From positions 62,001 to 126,000 of the forward strand of contig QEVF01000008.1 in assembly GCA_003576915.1 (NCBI GenBank): a stretch of DNA of 64,000 nt, written 5' to 3'. How positions within the stretch are numbered: position 1 is the first letter of the stretch; the number at the start of each line of letters is the position of its first letter. This DNA comes from Planctomycetota bacterium. Lineage in GTDB: Bacteria; Planctomycetota; UBA8742; UBA2392. Below the pieces are notes generated by a model. It was not told where the DNA came from and did not search any database. It was given only the letters and a program-made list of their open reading frames with translations. A program made the position numbers and the translations under genes. Positions 8,010-15,900 of the stretch are shown here, one piece after another.

Positions 8010-10457
8010 GTGGCGCGAGCTGTTACATTGCCTTACGTGTTCTCCGAGCCCGCCAGCGCCGCTTCCCCTGCCGTCCGCGGACGATTTGCCGAAGTGGCCC
8101 TGCCCACGCCTGTGGACCGGCTCTTTGATTATCTCGTGCCCGAGCCCCTGGCAGCCCGCGCCCAGGTTGGGCATCGCGTGATGGTGGCCTTCGGGCGCCG
8201 CGAATTGCAGGGCTTCGTCGTCGGCCTCAAGGACGAATCCCACCTGCTGCGTCAGCAGATCAAGGAGATTCTGGCCGCGCCCGATGACGAGCCCCTGGTC
8301 GGCCCCGGCATGCTGCACCTCACGCGCTGGATGGCCGAGTACTACGCCTGCTCGTGGGGCGAGGCCCTGCAGGCCGTGCTTCCAGCCGTCGTGCGCACGG
8401 GCCGCGCGAGGCGCATGCTCACGCGCGTGAGCCTGGCGCGCTCGCGCGAGGAAGCTTTGGCCCGCGTGCAGGAACTGGAAGCCGCCAGGCCGCCCCGCAG
8501 GCCCCCGGGCGAAACCGGCCCCGGGCCGGATTCGCGCCTGGCGCGCTATGCCAAGATCCTGCGCACGCTGGCGACGTTCGATGAGCCCTTCACGCCCGGC
8601 GCCCTGGCGGCGAAGCTGGGCTTCTCGCTGGCGCCGTTCAACACGCTGCGCAAGCAGGGCTGGTTGAAGTACGAAAAAGTGCCCGTCGATGCCGCCTTGG
8701 CCGGCGCGCTGGGCGGCGGCGAAGAAACCCCGCCCGCCACGCTGACGCCCGACCAGCGCCAGGCGCTGGACGCGCTCTGCGCCAGCCTTGACCGCGACGA
8801 GTTCAAGACCTTCCTGCTCTTCGGCATCACGGGCAGCGGCAAGACGGAGGTCTACATCCGCGCCATCGCCCGCGCGCTCGAGCACGGCAAGAGCGCCATT
8901 GTGCTGGTGCCGGAGATTGCGCTTACGCCCCAGACCGTGCGGCGCTTTACGCGGCGTTTTGAGCAGGTCACGTTCCTGCATTCCTCCATGACTGACGCCG
9001 AGCGCCGCGAAGCCTGGGCCCGCATCAAGGGCGGGGTTTCGCGGCTGGTCGTGGGCCCGCGCAGCGCGCTGTTTGCGCCGGTGAAGGACCTGGGCCTGAT
9101 TGTCGTCGATGAGGAGCACGAGCACACCTACAAGCAGGACAGCACGCCGCGCTACCATGCCCGCGACACCGCCATCATGCGCGCCAAGCTCGAGCATGCC
9201 GTCGTGCTGCTGGGCTCGGCGACGCCCAGCCTCGAGAGCTGGCACAACGCGCAGGGCGGCAAGTACCGGTTGCTGGAGTTGACTTCACGGCCCGCGGCGC
9301 AGGGCCGGCCGGCGCCCCTGCCGCCGCCGGATGATCCGGACACGCGGCACATCGGGCCTGCGGCGCGCGGCGAGCTGCACGTTCCGCCGGCGGGGCTGGG
9401 GTTGCCCAGCGTCGAGATCATTGATATGGCGCGCGAGTGCCACGAGCAGCACGCGCTTGCCTGGTTCTCGCGGCGCCTGCGGGGCGCCTGCGCCCAGGCC
9501 CTGGAGCGCGGCGAGCAGGTCATGCTCTTTCTCAATCGCCGCGGCTATCACACGCTGCTGACCTGCCAGGCCTGCGGGCAGGCCGTGAGCTGCCCGAACT
9601 GCTCGACGCATATGAGTTTTCATCGCAAGCTCAACAAGGCGGTATGTCACTATTGCCTGGAAACGCGGGAGCTTCCGCGCCAGTGCCCGGCCTGCGACCT
9701 CGGCCCCGTGAAGCAGATGGGCATGGGCACCGAGAAACTCGAGGAGGAACTCAAAGTCATATTCGCCGGCCATGCCGTGGCCCGCATGGACAGCGACGCC
9801 ATGAAGTCACGTGAAGACTATGAATCGACGCTGGAGGCCTTCCGGCACGGCGAAACCCAGGTGCTGGTCGGCACGCAGATGATTGCCAAGGGGCTGGACT
9901 TCCCCAACGTCACGGTGGTGGGGGTCATCTCCGCCGATGTGGGCATGAACCTTGGAGACTTCCGCAGCTTCGAGCGGGCCTTTCAGCTCATCACGCAGGT
10001 TTCGGGCCGCGCGGGCCGGGGCGACAAACCCGGCCTCGTCATCGTGCAGACCTTCAAGCCCGAGCACCCGGCCATCGTGGCGGCTGCGCGCCAGGACTAC
10101 CGGGCGTTTGCCGCCTGGGAAAGCGAGCATCGCCGGCTCAGCCTCTACCCGCCCTTTGCGCGCATCGTGCTGGTCACCGTCGAGGGCCGCGTCAAGGCCC
10201 GCGCCCAGGAGCTGGCGGGCAAGGCGGCATCCACCGTTCAGGATTTTGCGCGGCAGTTCAGGGGCGCCATCCACGACGTCAGCGAGCCCTTTGAGGCGCC
10301 CATGGCGATGTTGCGGGGCCGCCACCGGTTCCAGGTGATGATCAAGGCGCGGGGCTTCAGGGAACTGTCGGCGGTGGTCGAACGCCTCAAGCCGCTGGTG
10401 AAGGTGCAGGAGAATCTGCGCATGTCCATTGATGTCGACGCCATGGACATGATGTAG
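8010..10457 (+). CDS. priA: Primosomal protein N-prime, replication restart helicase
   Basis: An 815-residue superfamily 2 DNA helicase that reloads the replisome at stalled forks. The N-terminal 3-prime-end-binding domain (about 22-105, with VPEPLAARAQVGHRVMV) is followed by the helicase core: Walker A GITGSGKTE (about 272-280), DEEH (about 367-370) and GSATPSLES. A zinc region (about 520-565) shows CQACGQ, CPNCS, CHYC and CPAC pairs, and helicase motifs V-VI are GTQMIAKGLDFPNV and QVSGRAGRG. The usual start is uncertain because the first codon is GTG at 8010 with no strong ribosome site. The TAG stop is the first three bases of an inverted-repeat element. Confidence 0.95.
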   Translation: MARAVTLPYVFSEPASAASPAVRGRFAEVALPTPVDRLFDYLVPEPLAARAQVGHRVMVAFGRRELQGFVVGLKDESHLLRQQIKEILAAPDDEPLVGPGMLHLTRWMAEYYACSWGEALQAVLPAVVRTGRARRMLTRVSLARSREEALARVQELEAARPPRRPPGETGPGPDSRLARYAKILRTLATFDEPFTPGALAAKLGFSLAPFNTLRKQGWLKYEKVPVDAALAGALGGGEETPPATLTPDQRQALDALCASLDRDEFKTFLLFGITGSGKTEVYIRAIARALEHGKSAIVLVPEIALTPQTVRRFTRRFEQVTFLHSSMTDAERREAWARIKGGVSRLVVGPRSALFAPVKDLGLIVVDEEHEHTYKQDSTPRYHARDTAIMRAKLEHAVVLLGSATPSLESWHNAQGGKYRLLELTSRPAAQGRPAPLPPPDDPDTRHIGPAARGELHVPPAGLGLPSVEIIDMARECHEQHALAWFSRRLRGACAQALERGEQVMLFLNRRGYHTLLTCQACGQAVSCPNCSTHMSFHRKLNKAVCHYCLETRELPRQCPACDLGPVKQMGMGTEKLEEELKVIFAGHAVARMDSDAMKSREDYESTLEAFRHGETQVLVGTQMIAKGLDFPNVTVVGVISADVGMNLGDFRSFERAFQLITQVSGRAGRGDKPGLVIVQTFKPEHPAIVAAARQDYRAFAAWESEHRRLSLYPPFARIVLVTVEGRVKARAQELAGKAASTVQDFARQFRGAIHDVSEPFEAPMAMLRGRHRFQVMIKARGFRELSAVVERLKPLVKVQENLRMSIDVDAMDMM

Positions 10458-10560
10458 CAGGCCGCTGAAAAGCCGCTTGAAATGAAGGTCGGGCCAGATT
10501 CACTTTGGCCCGACAGAGCTGAAAAAGTGGCCGGATGCCACCTTTTCAGCAGCCTGGTAG
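10455..10560 (+). mobile_element. MITE-like inverted-repeat element, copy 1
   Basis: A roughly 105-bp non-coding element bounded by inverted ends: TAGCAGGCCGCTGAAAAG on the left and, reversed, CTACCAGGCTGCTGAAAAGG on the right. Inside are two further hairpins: GTCGGGCCA pairing with TGGCCCGAC, and AAAAAGTGGCCGGATG pairing with the following CACCTTTT side. A nearly identical copy in reverse orientation lies at about 59088-59187 and a diverged one at 12884-12984. No transposase is encoded, so it would be mobilised in trans. Its first three bases are the priA stop codon; as RNA it could also act as a terminator. Confidence 0.8.
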
Positions 10561-10576
10561 GGAGGCGCCGGCTGGC

Positions 10577-10661
10577 TGGTGCGGACGGTGGGATTTGAAC
10601 CCACACACCTTGCGGTACAAGATCCTAAGTCTTGCGCGTCTGCCAGTTCCGCCACGTCCGC
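10577..10661 (-). tRNA. tRNA-Leu (anticodon UAG)
   Basis: A full cloverleaf reads on the minus strand. The acceptor stem GCGGACG (10661 inwards) pairs with CGTCCGC, followed by discriminator A and an encoded CCA. The D arm is TGGCGGAACTGGCAGAC, the anticodon loop CTTAGGA gives anticodon TAG, a long class II variable arm (GTACCGCAAGGTGT region) is present as expected for leucine, and the T arm contains GGGTTCAAATCCC. Confidence 0.95.
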
Positions 10662-10669
10662 GTTCCTGA

Positions 10670-10697
10670 ATTGTGCCAAGCGAGACGGCGCGGGCAA
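10670..10697 (-). promoter_or_regulatory. Possible promoter for tRNA-Leu
   Basis: On the minus strand TTGCCC (10697-10692) and CACAAT (10675-10670) are separated by 16 bases and would start transcription a few bases before the mature tRNA end. The match to the sigma-70 consensus is moderate. Confidence 0.35.
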
Positions 10698-10740
10698 CCA
10701 CCGGTCACCCGCGCCGCGGTCACAAGCCGGAGTGAAGTCC

Positions 10741-10753
10741 AGCAGCCTGCTAG
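10741..10753 (-). repeat. Isolated inverted-repeat end of the MITE family
   Basis: The 13-mer AGCAGCCTGCTAG is identical to the copy at 21197-21209 and matches the terminal repeats of the three full elements. On the minus strand it reads CTAGCAGGCTGCT and its TAG is the stop codon of the alpha/beta hydrolase gene. No second end is recognisable nearby, so it is a remnant or a solo end. Confidence 0.65.
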
Positions 10754-11982
10754 AACTCCTCTTCCGATTCGTCCGACGGGCCGTCTTCCCGGCGCCGATC
10801 CTTGCGCTCCTCGCGCCGCTCCTGCCGGCGCTCTGCGGGCTTTGGGGGGTCCTTGGGCGCTTCGGCCTTGGGCTGGGCCACGGGCTTTCCGTTGCGGTCG
10901 AAGGCCGGGGTGTACTCCACGCTGTCAGGGTCCAGCTTGGCCGTACCGAGCGTCACACGCATCTGGCAAAGGGCGCAGCCATCGCTGTAGCGACCCATGA
11001 AGCGCTGCTTTTCAGTGTCGCCCAGCGCGTAGTCGCGGTGCTTTCCGTGGAAGGCCGTGTCGGTCAGGGCGTCAAAAAGCTTCCAGTAACCAAACCAGTC
11101 AAAGGCGTCCTGGCCCGCGTTGCGCAGCGCACCCGGGGTCTGATGTGTGGCGATCATCTTGGGCGAGCCATGCACGCAGGAGCGAACTTCGATCAGATTC
11201 TTGTTCTCGGCCGACACGCCCGTGGCGCCCGCGAAGATCTTCATGGCGCAATAGCTGCCCACGGTCTGGTCGCTGTCGCCGTAAACGCAAAGCAGGTGGG
11301 TCTCGCGCGGAATCTTCGAGAAGTCCGCCAGATTGATCATGCCGTTGTCGCGCTGGTTCGCCGTCGAGTAGCCAAAGGCGCGCCCGGGCTGAACCGGCAT
11401 GGCCGCCAGGGGCTTGGGCAGCCCCAGTTCTTCCCATTGCGCCGCCAGGTTGCCTGTCGTCATGCCACCCGCGGAATGTCCCACGATGGCAAACTTCTCC
11501 TTCAGGGGCTGCACCCGCGACTTGTCGGCCTCCAGGTGCTCCATGGCCAGCTTGAACGACTCCGCGCAGTTGGGCGCGTAATTGTCCGTCGGCTCCAGCG
11601 CCGTTTCCTGATAGATGGGGAACAGCACAATGTTGCCCCGCATGACCAGGTGCTCAATCCAGCCGATGTAGGTGCGCTCGGGGTCCGTGGCACCAAAGCC
11701 ATGCACCAGCATGATGACGGGCGCCTGTTTGGGGGCGGGCTCGGCGGGGGTGTAGAGCCAGTACTTCTTGGCCCCCTTGCCGCCCGTGACCATCTCCACC
11801 TTCTTGTGGCCGTACTCCGCGCCGCCGGGGCCGCTCTTGGGCTGTTCCGCCGGAGGCTTGGCCTCGGGGTTGGGCGAGACCGGTCTGGCATCGTCGTTTC
11901 CGGGTTTGGCGTCCTGGGCAAGATGCCGGGGAGCCATCGCCGCCATCAGGCACAGGCCCAAAACGAAAAGCAGCTTCTTCAT
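10750..11982 (-). CDS. Secreted alpha/beta hydrolase (dienelactone hydrolase / chlorophyllase-like)
   Basis: A 410-residue exported hydrolase. A signal peptide (MKKLLFVLGLCLMAAMA) precedes a proline-rich linker and an alpha/beta fold. The oxyanion strand motif is VIMLVHGFGATDP, the nucleophile elbow is GHSAGG, the acid is likely in VYGDSDQTV and the histidine in HGSPKM. This arrangement fits PAF-acetylhydrolase or chlorophyllase-type esterases; the substrate cannot be told. The last 50 residues are low complexity, first Pro/Lys/Glu then RRQERREERKDRRRED and an acidic end. The start at 11982 has GGAG six bases upstream, better than an ATG at 12000. The stop codon is part of a MITE-type repeat end. 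Confidence 0.82.
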   Translation of the reverse strand: MKKLLFVLGLCLMAAMAPRHLAQDAKPGNDDARPVSPNPEAKPPAEQPKSGPGGAEYGHKKVEMVTGGKGAKKYWLYTPAEPAPKQAPVIMLVHGFGATDPERTYIGWIEHLVMRGNIVLFPIYQETALEPTDNYAPNCAESFKLAMEHLEADKSRVQPLKEKFAIVGHSAGGMTTGNLAAQWEELGLPKPLAAMPVQPGRAFGYSTANQRDNGMINLADFSKIPRETHLLCVYGDSDQTVGSYCAMKIFAGATGVSAENKNLIEVRSCVHGSPKMIATHQTPGALRNAGQDAFDWFGYWKLFDALTDTAFHGKHRDYALGDTEKQRFMGRYSDGCALCQMRVTLGTAKLDPDSVEYTPAFDRNGKPVAQPKAEAPKDPPKPAERRQERREERKDRRREDGPSDESEEEF

Positions 11983-12041
11983 GGATTGCTCCGGAGTCAT
12001 TCACGCTCACTCTATGCTTAGTGACGCCAATTGGCCATTCC

Positions 12042-12647
12042 TCACGCGGCCAGGGCACCCGGCCGCCCCGCCAACCGCTCCGCCGCCTCCTCGAGCAGGC
12101 GCTGTTTCTCCGTGTCCGTAAAAGTGCCGGTCACGATCCGTACCACCTCGGCCACGAAGGCCGGGTTCATGGCCTCCTTGCCGCGTCGGCGCACGTACTC
12201 GCGGATTTCGGCCAGACTCACGCGCCCGTTTCTGTCGGCGTCGAGGGCGCCGGACTTCAGGTCCTCCAGCAGCCCCACCACCAGCGCCATGCCGCCGCTG
12301 AAGGCCGCCGTCTTGGCCCGCTCAGCGCTGACGCGGCGGCGGCCGCGCAGGGCGGCATAGGCAGCGGCCAGCAGGCCCAACCCCGCGCCCAGGGCGCCGC
12401 CCCAGGGTCCGCCCAGAGCGGCGGCTCCCTGCATCAGGGCGCTGGCCCCTTCGCCGGGGCCGGCATGGAAGGCGGGTTCGTGGGGCCGGCCCTCGCTGTC
12501 GTGGGATTCAGTGGTCAGGCGGCCATCTGCCGTGACGAACAGGTCATGCCCCTGCGCGTCGCGCATGCGCCCCAGAAGCAGGGCGTCAAGGGCGGCACAA
12601 CCGCTGAGCAGCAGAGCCAGGACCAGCAACAGGGATGCGTACTTCAT
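12042..12647 (-). CDS. Lipoprotein with central membrane helix and EF-hand-like motif, last gene of the phage cassette
   Basis: A 201-residue predicted lipoprotein: signal MKYASLLLVLALLLSGC with the lipobox cysteine at residue 17. A glycine/alanine-rich hydrophobic segment (about 85-110, GGALGAGLGLLAAAYAALRG) may be a second membrane helix, followed by basic RRR. Residues about 140-152 (DADRNGRVSLAE) match a calcium EF-hand loop. Its ATG overlaps the stop of the upstream 75-residue membrane protein by ATGA, so the two are cotranslated. Position at the end of a phage structural cassette beside a one-helix protein suggests a lysis or envelope role (holin/spanin-like), but no family is recognised. 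Confidence 0.65.
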   Translation of the reverse strand: MKYASLLLVLALLLSGCAALDALLLGRMRDAQGHDLFVTADGRLTTESHDSEGRPHEPAFHAGPGEGASALMQGAAALGGPWGGALGAGLGLLAAAYAALRGRRRVSAERAKTAAFSGGMALVVGLLEDLKSGALDADRNGRVSLAEIREYVRRRGKEAMNPAFVAEVVRIVTGTFTDTEKQRLLEEAAERLAGRPGALAA

Positions 12648-12871
12648 GGGTTTCTCCGGTTCAAGGGCGCCTGGTTGGAGCGCCAGTGCTGTTTCAGAAG
12701 TTCGATGTCGCGAGCGTGGCTGGCGTTCTGGCGCACCAGCAGGCGCACCACGACCCCCAGCCGCTGCACGGTGTTGTTGAGGCGAAGACCTACGCTGATG
12801 AGTCCGATGCCGATGGCGCCCAGCCAGGTGGCCAGCACTGAAACAACGACCGTTTGAAGTGTCTGGTCCAT
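12644..12871 (-). CDS. Small one-helix membrane protein, holin-like in position
   Basis: A 75-residue protein starting MDQTLQ, with GGAGG six bases before the ATG at 12871. Residues about 6-30 form one membrane helix (VVVSVLATWLGAIGIGLISVG), followed by a basic amphipathic tail (RLLVRQNASHARDIELLKQHW). Size, single helix and charged tail fit a phage holin or holin-accessory protein but are not diagnostic. A MITE-like element begins 13 bases upstream and separates it from the hub-fibre gene. It overlaps the downstream lipoprotein gene. Confidence 0.6.
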   Translation of the reverse strand: MDQTLQTVVVSVLATWLGAIGIGLISVGLRLNNTVQRLGVVVRLLVRQNASHARDIELLKQHWRSNQAPLNRRNP

Positions 12872-12883
12872 GCTCCCTCCTAA

Positions 12884-12984
12884 CAGGCTGCTGAAATGGT
12901 GGGTTCCGGCCACTTTTTCAGCCGCTTGAAATGCGCAAGCCACCCACGGCTTGCGTCCGCAGGCCGTGTTTCAGCGGCCTGCTA
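12884..12984 (-). mobile_element. MITE-like inverted-repeat element, copy 3 (diverged)
   Basis: About 100 bp bounded by CAGGCTGCTGAAA on the left and CAGCGGCCTGCTA on the right. The left half matches copy 2 (TCCGGCCACTTTTTCAGC and CGCTTGAAATG); the right half is unrelated and holds a hairpin of GCAAGCC with GGCTTGC. It sits inside the phage cassette between the hub-fibre gene and the one-helix membrane gene, and its terminal CTA provides the TAG stop of the 1424-residue gene. Confidence 0.75.
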
Positions 12985-15900
12985 TGTGGGCGTGCCCCAA
13001 ACCACGATGTGATAGGTCGTGCCGTTGGCGTTGCGCGAGCCGTGTGTGGTGTTGATGGTCAACACCTGGTTTGAGCCTGCGGCGGGCGCGCTCAGGGAGT
13101 CCTCCGTGTAACCCGTAGCGTTTGCCAGGTCGTTGTGCGTGACGGAGCCCGTGGCGCCCAGCGGCAGATAGAGCGGCACGTTGGCCGAGGCGCCCGTGGC
13201 CATCTTCATGATCAGTATTGCGTGCGCCCGGTTGATGCCCGTCAGCGTCACCGTCTTGCCGCTGGTACCGCTGCCCGTGTAGCTGACCGTCCGGCAGATA
13301 AGAACCTGGCCGGTGGGGTCCAGGTCATCAAGGTTGACGTACTTGGCGATGTTCGAGGCATCGAGAGCCAGCACCTTGAAGTCGCGGGTTGCGCTTGTGG
13401 CTTGGGCCAGGTGCTGCATTCCGTTCATGAACGCCTGGGGCGTAATGGAATCCGTGGCCGCGCCGCTGTTGTCGTACAGGGGCAGCTTGTCGTTGGCCGG
13501 GTCCAATGCGGTTTCGGCGGTCAGGGACCCAATTAGGTTTAGGGCCTGCTGGAAGGTCGCTGCACCCGCCTGCGAGGCGTGGGAAGCCACCTCAAAGGGG
13601 AAGCGGTCAGCCAGCGCGGGGGTACGGTTCGTGGCGGCGCTGACGATATTGTTGATGGCCCCATCGGCATCAGAGGCGCCCGTTCCGCCATCCGCGATGG
13701 CAACATCCGTGCCGCCGGAGCGGTACACGGATGCGGGGGCGAAGCCAGCGTCCTCAAGGTTGCCCGCGCCATCGCTCTTGACCAGGTTGCCGGGCACGTA
13801 AATGCCCGTGATGCTCGCGGTGCCCGCGCCGATGTTGCTGCGCGCCGTGGCCGCGTTCGTCACCTCGCTCAAGTTGTTCGAGCCCAGCATCACCCGGTTG
13901 GCGCCATGCTTCAGGACGTTGCTGGCGGTAGAGTCCAGCCAGAGCGTGTTCGCTGCTGTGCCGCCGGGGTTGGCTGCAACCGGTGTCAGTTCAAGGCCCG
14001 TGGGGTCAATCAGCCCATCCACCGTCAGTTTCCCGGCAATGGTGGCGCCGCCTGCTTCGAGGATGCCCGTCGTCTTCAGCACCCCCGGTGCAGGCGAGAA
14101 AAGCAGGGTGTCGGGCCCCAGTGCGACCGCGCCTTCAAGGCCCCCCGCGAGTCGAAGGGCGCCGCTCTCACCATAATCAGCCTCGCCGGGCCCCAGACGC
14201 AGATGCCCCTGCACCGCAAGGCCGCGCGAGGTGTCAACCTGCGGCTGGCCTGCCGCGTCGAGCGCCTGGAGGCGCAGGTCCAGTGCCGGAGTCTGCTGCA
14301 ATTGCCAGCCGCTGTGGACGCGTCCGCGTGCTGGGCCTGCCAGGCCAGGCAGGCCGAAGGCAAGGCTCACCTCAGGGTGCAATGTGAAGAAGTGGTCCCT
14401 GCGGCCGCTGTCGTCCTGCGCTTGCGCCAGGTTGCGCCACGGCGCCAGCACAAGAGCGCCGCCGCCCAGCGCCACCCGTGGCACGCCGGCATCCTCACCG
14501 GCCCAGCCTGTGCTTTTGAGGGCCGGGCCCGGATACTCAACTTCGCCGACGGATTCCGGGTGCGATGGCGGCGGAACCCAGTCAAATGAAGGCGCCCATA
14601 CTTCGTTATCGCCCACCATGGGTTGAACGGACGGGTAGGGCAGACACACCGCCGCGGGCGGGTCCTTGACGGGGGGCTCATCCAAGGGTGGCGGCGGCGG
14701 AGGCTCCACGGGGGGCTGCCAGGTGGGAGGCACCGTCGGCGAAAAGGGCAGCCGGTATTGAATGCGCCACAATCCCTCCTTTATCTGACTATTCCAGGGA
14801 TGCCGGCCATCAAAATCATATTTGATCTGCGCTTCGTAGGGAGGCCAGGGCGGCACGCCGCCCTCGAAGCGCTGTGACACGAAGGCCAGTGGCGCATCAA
14901 AGACTTCGCTTCCCGGCACTTTGAAATACGCCTGGGTGCTCAGGTGACCACTGGCCTCGGTATACAGCCCGTCGTCGGACAGCGCCTCGCCGAAGCGATG
15001 CTTCGTGCATTGCCTCGCGTCGGCCAGCAGCGGGCCCCCCTGGCTCCGGGCGCTCAACCGCCCCAGGGATCGACCGTCGCCCTCGGCAAAGAGGCCGCGA
15101 CCGTTGCGCGCCTTCGCCGCGGTGGGCTCATCGCGGAAGTTCAGGACCGGAACCCAGCCCGGGGGCCCGTGCGGGGGGCCGCCGGCTCCCTCCCGCTGGT
15201 GGGAGGGGCTGAAGGCCAGCACACTCAGAAAGTGCAACGGACCCGCGCGGCGGCGGCTGAGCCGATCACCCTCCAGATCTGATATGAGGTTTGAAGCCGC
15301 CGGGAGGAGCGTGCCGCGCGAGTCACTGACCAGGGGGCCGCAGTCGGCGAGGCGCAGTTCGCCGTCGAGACTGACCAGGAGCCCGCGCATGCCGCGCGGA
15401 GTGCTGCCGCGCGTCAGGTTCAACGCCTGCGGTTCGAGTTCGTCATGGCGTATGTCGGGGCCATCCTGGGCCAGAATGCGAACGCGACCTTCGGCCGTGG
15501 CCTCGACGCCGGCGACGAAGAACCAGCGTCCCGCGCGGCCGGGGTCAAGGCTGGCGACATGAAAGGGGTGTGCCAGGGGGCCCAGATTGGCGAGTTCCAG
15601 CGCTCCCGTTCGCAGGTCGCGTCGGGTGGCCTCAACGGCCAGGTAGGATTCACTTTCCGGCGTTTCGCCGCCGCAGCGCAGTATCAGGGGCCCGGCGCGG
15701 TAGGCGTTCTGGGGCGCGTGCAGCCCACTGGGCAGCGGCGCCACGGCCCGCCCGGCATCCGGCATTCCTGGCGCGGTGCCGGGAGGGGCGGGCAGCACGC
15801 CGGGTGCCAGGGTCACGCCCGTGGTCAGCCCCTGGGGCCCTGCCACGATCTCAACTTCAGAAATAGTCATATTCGGTTGCGTCGCCAGCAGGCCGGCGAA

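Noticed and set aside
7860-9245. Minus-strand open frame of 461 codons
   Set aside because: Antisense to priA; low-complexity shadow.
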